Below are positions 47,525-56,935 of a stretch of 64,000 nucleotides of DNA, piece by piece. Under the pieces are notes generated by a model. The model saw only the letters and a program-made list of their open reading frames with translations. It was not told where the DNA came from and searched no databases. A program made the position numbers and the translations under genes. The stretch comes from Isoetes taiwanensis (lineage: Eukaryota > Streptophyta > Lycopodiopsida > Isoetales > Isoetaceae): NCBI GenBank assembly GCA_021234155.1, contig JAJEKV010000019.1:19777359-19841358 (forward strand), read 5' to 3'. Within the stretch, counting starts at the first letter, position 1. Each line of letters opens with the position of its first letter.

Positions 47525-50039
47525 ACTCTGATGATTTTTTTTTTTTTTTTTTTTTGAGTGAATGGGGTTTTTTTCATTAATTATAGAAAAAGGTACAACA
47601 TAGTGAGTGAACCTTTATAGATAGGCTACTCATGATAAAACAAGCACATGAACATAAATGAAATAGGTGCTGCTGTAAGCACATAGTAATGTAATATGTA
47701 ATATGTTAACAAAAGCAGTAGTGAACTGTAAAAGTAGATGGGATATATATTGTGCTGCAACTAAGTGTGTTGGCAGCATAAGTGAACACACTTATCAGAG
47801 CAGTTCCTGCAGAGAAAAAGTAGATGTTAATAAGCTGTAGATGTTATATGCAAGTCTGTTTCAAGCCAGAAGGGATAAGTGCAGGTCACTGATTTGTGAG
47901 GGTGGGATGATTTGTGTGAAAGTGATAGGAGTTTAGGAATTCATAGTGAGCTCGAAAGTTTGGCTGAAGTATAAGAGTTCTGCCATTTCCCCAGTTTAGC
48001 TCAGTGATCAACCTGTCTGCATTGGTAGTGGACATCAGAATTATTAAAGTGCCATATGCATCTGCCAGTCCCCTATGATGGTAGTAGCATTCCCTGTAAT
48101 ACTCAAACTGCTGATTTGTCATTCTTCTACTGTTACTCTCCATGAACCACCATATCTCATGCATTAGGTATGTGCTTCTACAGAACTCCATAGCCCAATC
48201 TAATTCTTCATCTGGTATGTCAATGATGTCTATACCGTGATCCCTCTAACTGTGCCTGTCCATATATCATGTGTGTATTGTATGTCATGTACCAGCCTCT
48301 GCCCTGGAAAGTCTGTACTCTGCAGGCTCCACTGAAGTGCCAAAGTCTCTGCTAAGGCTCCTCATGTAATCTAGGAGAAGTGCATTAAGTGTCAGTAAGT
48401 AAATCATGACAATTTAGTTTGAACAGTCTATGAGCTCCTATGAATTGGCCTATATTTAACCATTGTGTATCCAAATCATCTTTGTGCAAGTGTTTTTGAC
48501 TGGTGGCAACCATCTCAATGTCATATATAACTTGAGATTTAATCCAGAACATAGATATTTATTTTCCTCCATATTGGCACCTGTTTCTATGCTTCCAAAC
48601 ATTCTATAATGCAATGCAACATTAAGTATTCTTATAAGCATCATCATTCATCATAAATTCAAGTAAAGTAGCAAGACAATTTATATGAAAAGTATTTTCA
48701 AACCATGCCCAAAAACTAGTAAGCTTTACACAGCCAAATATGTGCTCCATAGATTCAACATAGTTGCATCCAAGAGGGCAGTAAGGATTAACTGAATTTA
48801 TTGTAGAATTGGAGTGCCTTGAGATAGTTTCCAGACATGGCACACTCTTATTTGCAATTAACCATGCAAAATAAGAAATTTTGGGGGGCAAGTAGGAAAG
48901 CCAGATATTCTTGCACAATCTGAATGCAGTGTCATCTGAAAGGTCCCAATAGAGCTTAGATTTGGAAGGTGCATGAGGCTTATTTAAACAAGTATAAACC
49001 TTGGATACATTGTAGCTGGGTTTACCACAGAGGGTCCATTGGGCAGTGATAGGATTGTGGTGAACGTTGACATTGCCAATTCTTTGCATGATGAATCTGT
49101 ACATAGTTTTATCTGAAGCTCTGATTCGATTTTTCAGATTGGTCCAGGAGATCCACCTTGTGTGATCCCAGAGATCACCAAGATGTAATATACCATAAGA
49201 CATCCATTTTTTATAGAGCTTTGGGTGGTTTATGGCCAGAGGAGTAGTATTATCCCTGGAGAAATTGGGATTCCAGAATAAACTTGTGTTGGAGTGACTG
49301 TTCTCAATAGCAGAAATATCAAAGGTTTTGTGAACCTTATTCCAAGCCAGAATGAAGCTTTTCATGAGAGGGGAAGTATTAGGGGCAGGTTTCAAAGTTG
49401 TGAAAGCTGAGGAAGGTAAGCTATGGCTGATGGAAGGATGCCCCTTGGGATGACTGCAGGACAGCCAATATTTGATGAAGACCATGGCTGGATTGTTGTG
49501 ACTGAATAATGATTTCCAGATGTACTTCCCAGCTAAAGCATAGCCCTGAAGGATCAAGTTTTTGCATCCAAGGCCACCATGTATCTTGCTTCTGGTGATA
49601 GTGTTCCAGTTAACCATGTGATGATTCTTCCAGATAAAGTTTCTTACAATTCTCTCAATTTGCTGGTAAATGCATTTGGGAGCCAAGAGAGCTGAGGAGT
49701 AATAAATGTGAGAGGCAGCAATGACTGAGTTAGCAATTATTGTTCTCCCTGCAAGAGAGAGACAATTGCCATAATTGCCTAATTTCTTTCTGATTCTTGC
49801 AACTATTGGAGACCATAACTCTTTTAAACTGGGATTGAGTGATAGAGGCATACCTAGTAGGCTTGTTGTCTCAGTTGATCTAATGCATTTGATACCTGCA
49901 ATGCTATCAGTGTCCATGTCCCCAATGATAGTACATTTATTTAGGTTCAACTGTATGCCAGAAGCAGCTCCAAAGATGTGAATGATGTGGAGGAAATTGG
50001 CAATGATGCTAGAATCATTCTTGAGAAACTCTGATGATT
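47525..50039 (-). mobile_element. 5'-truncated L1 LINE with 12-bp target duplication
   Basis: The direct repeat ACTCTGATGATT occurs at 47525-47536 and 50028-50039. On the minus strand the element ends in about 19-21 A (T run 47535-47555). A 442-codon frame at 48622-49950 starts inside the RT thumb (NLNKCTIIGDMDTDSIAGIK). It continues through LGMPLSLNPS, LSLAGRTIIANSVIAASHIY and KIHGGLGCKNL and closes with the zinc-binding domain PYCPLGCNYVESMEHIFGC. The endonuclease and RT catalytic core are absent, as in ordinary 5' truncation. The well-kept frame and exact duplication point to a fairly recent insertion. Confidence 0.92.
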
Positions 50040-50104
50040 AGCTTTTTGTTCGTTATTGCATTTGTTTGTTTGATGATATAGTTGTGGAGACAAAATATAT
50101 CAAA

Positions 50105-50147
50105 AGAACATACATAACTAGTTAAGGTGCCCAGCGTTGCTGGGCAC
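50105..50147 (+). repeat. Helitron-like 5' terminus with perfect 9-bp stem
   Basis: ATAACTAGTTAAG precedes a perfect hairpin GTGCCCAGC-GTT-GCTGGGCAC at 50127-50147. It is the same motif as at 14071. It may open a Helitron running right to about 53.2 kb that carries the PPR fragment and the gene start at 53066. Confidence 0.4.
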
Positions 50148-51689
50148 AGGTTGGAACTCGTAATGTTGGAGATCTGGAAATAATAAGGTTGATTGTAAAA
50201 TGACGCTGCCTAGCATTGTTGCGCTATAAGGTGGTTCGTGTCCTGACATTTGTAGGATTGGACCTGAATTGCTATGTCATTGTTATGGGGTAGAATTTGG
50301 TTCTAGCAACTTCTTGGGTATCGATAATTTTAAATGTCTTTATCTTGTGACATCCATTGTGTGCAATTGAATACATCCAATGCACCATATGGAGTTTAGA
50401 TTATTGAAGTAAGTCTCAATAGAAGAGTTGTTGTTGGGAATAAGTTAAATCAAATCAATGGCATAACATTCATGGCAGCTCACACATTTTACAACTATGT
50501 ACAAAAAATTATAGGCCTATCACTATGTAGCATTTGTTTCAACTTCCAATAATGCACAACGACGTTGAAATGTTTATATTTGTAGACATTTCTCAATTGC
50601 AGTATTGTTGAGATGCTTGTACTTGTGTAACCATACGATGTTGAGATGTTTATATTTGTAGAAATTTCTCAATGGCAGTACTGTTGAGATGCTTGTATTT
50701 GTGGAACCGTCTTAATGTAACACTATATGCTAGCTTAATCACTTCACATTCAAAAATCAAGTTGAAATAAATAACTTAAAAGAAAAAACATTATATGAAT
50801 CTCAAACTTGAGTTTTAGTGTCGTTTTTGTTTCAAGACTATCATTGCAAGTGTAAATTGACTTGCAAATTTGAACTTTTTGAGTCTTGTTTCAAGACTAT
50901 CATTGCAAGTGTAAATTGACTTGCAAATTTGAACTTGTGTAGTTAAACACTGCATAAACCCATTTATGCAACATGTCAACATTAAGTTCTTATTGAAATA
51001 AATAGATGATGGATCTGTCTACCTTGCTTAAAACAATGCCCTTGCTATTGTTCTTTAATTTTTTCTTTCCAACCATTTCCAGCCATATCATATCGTCAAT
51101 TGAATCTTATGTCAATTTAATAATGCACTTGAATGTGACCTGCAAATACATGGATTTAGAGTACCATTTTGATGCTCCCTAATAACATACATGTTTTTGT
51201 AATATAAAGCATTTCAGAATTATCCTCTGCAAAAAAATGCAGCCAATCCTAACTTGTAGTTTCATAAATTTGTTCCAAATGCCACTTTTATTCACATACT
51301 ACATGAGAGTGAATGGCAATGGTCCTTCTAGTGCAATTGCTATCTGGCGGTCTAGATGGCCTAATCAAACCAATTTGATACTGTATATATCACAAAACAT
51401 GAAAACACACTATTCAAATGGACAGGGCAAGCACATGCAAACCATTCCACAATTTTATGTATCATGATGCAATGATGGTTCTTGCAGCTTAATGAACCTA
51501 CTAACTTGCACACATGAGATACAAAGACACATCTGCCAAGATAAATTTTTGTAGAGCCGTGTTTAAATTATACTGCTTGGATGTAAAAAATACAAAAGAA
51601 TTGTCATTGTGGCATAGCCTCGCTAATAGCTATTTGATAGAGGAATGTGTAAATGGAGGATCTGAGCATACCTTGAAAGAAAGCTTTTG

Positions 51690-51822
51690 CTGCAAAGAAT
51701 AAGGCTATAATATAATGGCCTGCAATAGCTTCATAACCCAGTTGTTGTGCACATGCAGCAATCATACTGTTCCATGATGGCACATCGTGCAAAAGGCACG
51801 CTTTGAAAATCAGCGGCGTCAT
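51690..51822 (-). pseudogene. Pentatricopeptide-repeat (PPR) gene fragment
   Basis: The frame reads IFKACLLHDVPSWNSMIAAC and AQQLGYEA, matching the plant PLS-type PPR repeat (a basic or His residue, DV.SWNSMIAACAQ.G...A). PPR proteins bind organelle RNA. Only about one repeat is left before the match fades, so this is a captured or decayed fragment. Confidence 0.6.
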
Positions 51823-52919
51823 CCCGCCTCCCCTCCGTATTTGAGAAACATATCAACTCATAAACTTAAGACTAATGGCTCCAAGCATTATGGTACTTTC
51901 ATAACATATACATATACATGGATCAGCTTACCATGTAAGGTGAAGGTCCAATGCACATTCCAAGATACAACATGATGTAATTGATTAGGGAAGCTTCCCC
52001 CGAACAAAACACGGTTTTCTACTCATATTGTTGATCCTAAAAACCAAAAGACATAAAACTCAGCCACTCACAACGTAGGGCATACCTAAGCTAAGCAAGT
52101 ATGACTACCAAAGCTATGAATGGACCAACTCATACACAAAAGATGGTAACAAAGATAAAAAAGGTGCAACGCGTTTAAAAAAAATTGTTGCAAACGAAGA
52201 AAAAGCTTATCATTAAAAAACATTTTTAAATGTTTCTCTTCTGGAGCAATGTGGAGAGGCTCGAGGCTCTGTTTCAAAAGGAAGAGGTGTGCAAACATGA
52301 GAAGAAATATCATTACCTCTGCAAATAGAAGTTCCAGAAAGATGCCTAACATCAACAGAAGCTAGGTTACTGATTTTTGGGACGACCACCTAGCAGAGTT
52401 GGATCCACATAAGTTCTTGCAGTATCTGGATCATGGAGAAGCATACTTATTGTGTAACATGATCACGGAGAAGAATACTTATTGTGTAGCATGCTCTGGA
52501 ACCAAAAAGAAAAGGTGTGCCACGCCAGCTTTTGAAACATTGTCTGCTCTGCTCCAGAAGGGCTTTTGATCCAGTGAATCTCGAAAGGAAAATAGATGTA
52601 AATTTGTACATTATGCCGTCAAAATCTGTAACTGTTCTTCAAGACTTTGAATCATGTTCCGAGTTTGAACTCCAAGATATAGCCACACCCTAGCCATCCG
52701 GATTCCGGAAACAAAAGCCTGGCCAGCTCTGCTCTTACATATGGCAGAAGGATCTCCAGGAAGAGGGGGAGGGCACGCGATCTGCTGGGCTCGGGCTTCT
52801 TACCAGTGTACTGATTTTCGCATGTATCCAGCGGTAGTTTGATCCCAAAACTAATATCCAGTGCATGACAGTTCGTTGCAGCTCTACCTTTATCCCGAAG
52901 AGAGTCCTTTGCCATTTGA

Positions 52920-53066
52920 GGGTTCCTGGAAGAAAAAACATATCAGGCAAATCCTCTTTGCGCTAACATCTCTGGACATCTGCCGAGCAAATCTTTTCTT
53001 TGTATCTCCTGGCCAAAGCACCTCCAGGCCATTCCTGGGGCAAGTACCAGCCGCAACTCGCTCCAT
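52920..53066 (-). other. Possible first exon of an unrecognised gene
   Basis: On the minus strand the telo-box-like AAACCCTAGCCCTAAACC (about 53120-53138) is followed by a 50-base leader and ATG at 53066 (MERVAAGTCPRNGLEVLWPG). The frame stays open for about 50 codons to a TTTTTTCTTCCAG acceptor-like site. I do not recognise the product. It may be a captured gene start. Confidence 0.25.
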
Positions 53067-53312
53067 AGCTCTTCTCTTCTACCCTCAGTTGGGGCCTCGA
53101 AGGATCTGAGTCTCCCGGTTTAGGGCTAGGGTTTAGCCCTCAATTCGATGGTGAAATCTCAGCCGTTGGATCTAGGGCTGGATCCAAGAATTACAGCAAA
53201 ACATTATAATATAAGATACCATCACTTATATTCATAAGATATAATATTTTTATATTCAATAATAGAGATAGAGAATTATAAAGTTTAATTCTATTCCTGG
53301 AATGCCGACTGT

Positions 53313-54858
53313 TCATCCCAAGTTCCTAAGGATGTTGGTGGCCGTGCCTCCTTGGAGTGCTGTCACCAAGTCTTCGACCCTTCTCTCCGATGTGTAGGCT
53401 GCAGTGATGGCCAACCTGCCCTGTCACCTATAAGGGACTGTAAAGTCGAAGATGCTTAAAGCTATTGTCCTCTCGACAAGGATGACTTGGTCGATGTTTG
53501 GGGGCATCCGCGCATGTCTTCCGAATCCTGAGAGGGCAATCAGCATAAAAACCCCTTCTTCTCCGCGTGGCTGAATTGGCAGTGTATGACTGCTATCCTA
53601 CCATCAGTGAGCAATGGCAAGTAGAACCTGAGGGCTTTGTCGTGCCCTGCCTCCCCTGCCTCCTCTCCAGTTCTGATTGCAGCCCTGTGTCTTCCCGCTT
53701 ATCCGTCCACCGGTATTGCTATCATCTCCCTGTAGTCGCCAAACATAGACCTAGAAGAGGTCAAGTTGATACCGCCTGTTTCCTGTCCGGCTGGTGCTAC
53801 TGCAGAGGTGCTGGGTAGGAGTGCACTCGTTGTTTTCTCCCTGATTCCCATTCGCTCTTGGAGTGCTATGAACTCCTCCTCCGTGGGTAGCTCCTGCTGT
53901 GCCATCATCTGCCTAATGCCAGTGTAGGCTTCTATATATCTGTTGATGACTGGCCAGTATACGTGCAAGCCTCCCTGATACTAATGGAAAAATCTTGGGT
54001 CTCCCGGTCGATGAAGTCATCGAGGTCGGGCTGCTGGCGTAGGAGGTGTAGGAGTTCATCTATCCTGTAACCCCTGTCCTTGCACTCGGGGAGGTTCTTG
54101 ATGTCGTGTAGGGTCAGGTATGCTTCTCCTTGAATGATGACCGGGTTAGGCTCATGATGCCTAGCCCAAGTGGTAGAGCCGTCCTTGTCGCTCTTAACCC
54201 TTCTTCGAAGCTCGGCAGGTCTTGTTCGGCTTGCTACCTTTTCTGTGTGGGGTCGATGTCGATGATGTCATCCACGTCAGACCCACGTCCTTCCTCTTCA
54301 TCCTGCTTTGCCTCTTCGTACTCCAGAAGCATCTGCTCCTCTTCACCTTCTTCCATGGCCATGGGCTCAAGGTCTAGGGGTTGAACAGAAGGTTCTCCTC
54401 TGGGTTTGGGCTCGTTGGGACAAGAATATAGCTACAACTACAGTGTAGGAGAAATTCCTCCTATTTACAACTACAGACATGTAATTGGGCATGCGGGTAG
54501 CCTTATTTTCTAGATACTTGTCTATCTTTGGAATGTCCTATAGAGCTGCACGAAGAGCTATGCTAGGTGCAAAGTATCATATGCAAGGGGGACGTTCTAC
54601 GAAAGAGGTCCCTATCTTGGCATAGAACTCGGTCAAGATCTCTTGGTAGTAAGGAGTAGCATTGATGGTGGCATCCACATCGATATCCATCTGAAAAACA
54701 GCGAAGACCGAATCGATGTCAGCTTCAACCACATGAGCAGTGGCGTTGTACCATCGTCTGAATGCAGAGGTTGCCATGATACTAGAGCTGCTGGGGTTAT
54801 CAAACAGATGTGAAAGCGCCTCTGGGTGCTGAAAAATTGCCTTGGAGTGAGGCGCCAT
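53313..54858 (-). pseudogene. Unrecognised ORF2 of the H3-like module (about 500 codons, broken)
   Basis: Minus-strand coding segments follow in order. They include MATSAFRRWYNATAHVVEAD (54777), an acidic run EEGEEEQMLLEYEEAKQDEE (about 54.3 kb), NPVIIQGEAYLTLHDIKNLP and CKDRGYRIDELLHLLRQQPD (about 54.1 kb), then HVYWPVINRYIEAYTGIRQM (53.95 kb). The rest reads FYLPLLTDGRIAVIHCQF (53.6 kb) and LVERTIALSIFDFTVPYR up to ILRNLG-stop at 53313. The first ATG, 54858, lies too close to the TATA box (about 54890), so the ATG at 54777 is the better start. Several frame breaks exist. I do not recognise a family; it has neither zinc knuckle nor enzyme motif, and shares promoter design with the H3-like gene. 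Confidence 0.5.
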
Positions 54859-54887
54859 AGAGTAGGGTACAAATGAGGGTTGCGGTC

Positions 54888-54930
54888 CTATTTATAGGCA
54901 AAACTCTAATTTGGAAAATTTTAGGGTTTG
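54888..54930 (-). promoter_or_regulatory. TATA box and telo-box of ORF2
   Basis: On the minus strand CAAACCCTAAAATTTTCC (about 54930-54914) is followed by CCTATAAATAGG (about 54898-54887). The same pair occurs in front of the H3-like gene. Telo-boxes (AAACCCTA) are known from plant histone and ribosomal-protein promoters. Confidence 0.6.
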
Positions 54931-55064
54931 GGGATATCTATCAATTTGAGATGCTGCTATGCAATTCATAGGCAATCTAGTTAGAGAGTGCATCCTAAGG
55001 GTTTTATTGCAACAAATTTCACCTAATTTGGAGGTAGTTGGGATGAGTTAGGGCCATTTTGGTC

Positions 55065-55140
55065 TGACCACTCACACAGTGCGCGAGAGCCATTTTCAAA
55101 AAGTTTGGAAGTGCTCTTGGCACACTCTGTGAGGGGTGGG
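55065..55140 (-). repeat. Promoter-proximal hairpin repeat, copy 1
   Basis: A 75-bp unit begins CCACTCACACAGTGCGCGAG and ends CACACTCTGTGAGGGGTGGG. Its ends are inverted repeats (CTCACAcAGTGCGC against CTCACAgAGTGtGc) around a loop of about 45 bases. It lies upstream of ORF2; two more copies are at 55267 and 56845. Confidence 0.8.
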
Positions 55141-55266
55141 CTCCTGTTCGGGTCCAAGATAGCTCAAAATTTACAATCTAAGGGTAGAATCCTACCTATC
55201 TCGGCGAGTAGGGCGGATTGTGCTCTTACTTTCTACATTTGGCCAAGTCTGGACAGAGATCAGTGG

Positions 55267-55343
55267 CCGACCACTCACACAGTGCACGAGAGCCATTTTC
55301 AAAAAGCTTGGAATTGCTCCTGGCGCACTCTATGAGGGGTGGG
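55267..55343 (-). repeat. Promoter-proximal hairpin repeat, copy 2
   Basis: This is a second copy, 125 bases from the first, with CCACTCACACAGTGCACGAG and GGCGCACTCTATGAGGGGTG at its ends. It lies between the H3-like coding end (55486) and ORF2. Confidence 0.8.
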
Positions 55344-55485
55344 GTCAAGAACACTGACTTTTGGTCCGAATTGGGTAATTCCAAATGGACATATCATCAA
55401 TATAGTCTTATTACTTACAATTTTGCACTTTAACATGATGAAAACATATTTTTATATTTATAAAAAGTTCTGTAATTACAACAGG

Positions 55486-56626
55486 TTAACAATCTTCCTT
55501 CTTAATAAACCTAGCCAATTTCATATCCCTAGGCATACAAGTTACTCTCTTTGCATGGAGAGCATATGCTAGAGAGTCTTCAAAGTGCTGGACCAGCTTT
55601 TGCTCTGCTGCCTCCTGCAATGCGGGTAATATATCGTCTGTTACTCTCTTCGTGCTGTCGAACTCTTGTAAGATTTCTCTGGTCAATCTTGCGAAGACAG
55701 CTCTTAGTATTAGCAGTTTGTAGCTCCTCTGAAAATGACGGATCTCCCGAGCAGCTCTCACAAAATAGGAGTCCGCCTTTCTCTTCATCGGCTTCTTTGG
55801 GGGTGTGGGTCTCTCCGGGGGCGGCTTCAACGTGTTTTTCTTAGATGGCCTTCCTCCCTCCACATATGTTACCTTGTGTTCTTCATAATATTTGGAGTAC
55901 TCCTCGTACATTTTCATGTACTCGTTGTACTCCTTCAGCTTTTTCCTGTAGTCTCGCTCATGCTTGAGTACATAAGACTCTCGTGTTGGCCTGCTCTTTT
56001 TCGGATCTGTTGTTGGCTTCGGCCACTTGGGGTATAGGGGCGCTGCTGCTGCCGATTCCTCCTCAGCATCCACATTTGAAGGTCCCGAGCCTTCTGTTGG
56101 GCGGGGGACCCTTGACTCATCTTCATCTGACTCAGTGCTTGATGACGATGATGGCGGCCTGTCGGGCTCCCGCTCACTTATGCTGACCCCCGTTGCCGGT
56201 GTCGACTTTGTCTTGCACCGGGGTTTCTTGGGCACCTCGGGATCCTTTCCTTTATCCTCCTTCAATTTTTGGCGCTCCTCCCTCAATCTCTTCCGCTCCA
56301 GCTTCTCTGCAATCCTCTTCCTCTTTGCCACTCTCTTCCTCTTTCCCATCTTCTTCAGCTTACGTACCAGCTCCTCTGGTAGTGCTTCGTCCTCGTCATC
56401 CTCGTTTTCTCCTCCATCGCCCTAATTCTCGGGGTTTTCATTGGGCATGTTCCTCCTCGTCCTGCTGCTCGTGATCCTCCTTCTCAGCATCAGGATTCGT
56501 GTCCGGGTTCTCTTCTTGCCTGGCTCACTCTAGAGCCTCTTTGGCCTTCTGTTGAGCTGCGAGGATCTGGGCGCTGACATAATCGTCTGGTACTACCATC
56601 CGAGCGGTTTGTTTGGTGCGGGCCAT
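55486..56626 (-). pseudogene. Histone H3-like gene with very long tail and methionine at the H3K9 position
   Basis: From the ATG at 56626 the product starts MARTKQTARMVVPDDY: residues 1-8 of mature H3 are identical, and Met replaces Lys9. A TGA follows at 56525-56527 (codon 34), then a frameshift and a TAG at 56422-56424. A clean 287-codon frame runs to 55486. It is Lys/Arg-rich, then Ser/Asp/Glu-rich, then has a YNEYMKMYEEYSKYYEEH coiled stretch. Residues 197-287 are an H3 fold: AREIRHFQRSYKLLILRAVF (alphaN/alpha1), LPALQEAAEQKLVQHFEDS (alpha2) and HAKRVTCMPRDMKLARFIKK (L2/alpha3). Loop 1 is not lengthened as in CENH3. H3 is normally about 135 residues; this would be about 380. Introns could remove some lesions, but none is obvious. 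It lies inside giant Ty3 element II. Confidence 0.85.
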
Positions 56627-56730
56627 GTTTTGAAATAAGTTGATCGCCTTCCGAGCATCTAAAAATCGCCTTGTTGGACGGAGAGCAGCTAGCTGGAGAA
56701 GGAAAGTGAAAATGAAGAATCCTAATGGAC

Positions 56731-56760
56731 TATTTATAGGTCTGGGGATTTTAGGGTTTG
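56731..56760 (-). promoter_or_regulatory. TATA box and telo-box of the H3-like gene
   Basis: On the minus strand CAAACCCTAAAATCCCC (about 56760-56744) is followed by CCTATAAATAG (56740-56730), about 105 bases before the ATG. The leader is Cys-codon-free, CT-rich plant-like sequence. The arrangement matches that of ORF2. Confidence 0.65.
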
Positions 56761-56844
56761 GACCTTCAATTTCATGTCATACCATTCTGTAAAGCATTAA
56801 TGCTTGTAGGATCAATACATTGGGTTTGTTTAGGCAAAAAGTGC

Positions 56845-56918
56845 CCACCACTCACACAGTGCGCGAGAAGCATTCTCAAAAGTTTTGGAAATGCCCAGGG
56901 CGCACTCTGTGAGGGGTC
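56845..56918 (-). repeat. Promoter-proximal hairpin repeat, copy 3
   Basis: The unit starts CCACTCACACAGTGCGCGAG and ends GGCGCACTCTGTGAGGGGTC, a 14-bp stem with one mismatch. It lies upstream of the H3-like gene and 17 bases from the border of the truncated 5' LTR. Confidence 0.8.
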
Positions 56919-56935
56919 ACACCTTATGTAATAAC

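Larger units (their letters stand above)
50148..53312. other. Mostly non-coding, possible Helitron interior with gene pieces
   Basis: There are tandem duplications at about 50563-50705 (a TTGAGATGTTTATATTTGTA unit, two copies), 50826-50937 (GTCTTGTTTCAAGACTATCA unit, two copies) and 52423-52490 (GGAGAA-CATACTTATTGTGT unit, two copies). A PPR fragment is annotated at 51690-51822 and a possible first exon at 52920-53066. The last 100 bases (53216-53290) are very AT-rich. No transposase was found. Confidence 0.45.

Noticed and set aside
55486-56349. CENH3 (centromeric H3)
   Set aside because: Loop 1 is not lengthened and the start is ARTKQTAR as in canonical H3, which CENH3 lacks.
55735-56425. 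Plus-strand Ser/Phe/Leu-rich frames
   Set aside because: They are antisense to the Lys/Arg/Glu-rich tail of the H3-like gene.
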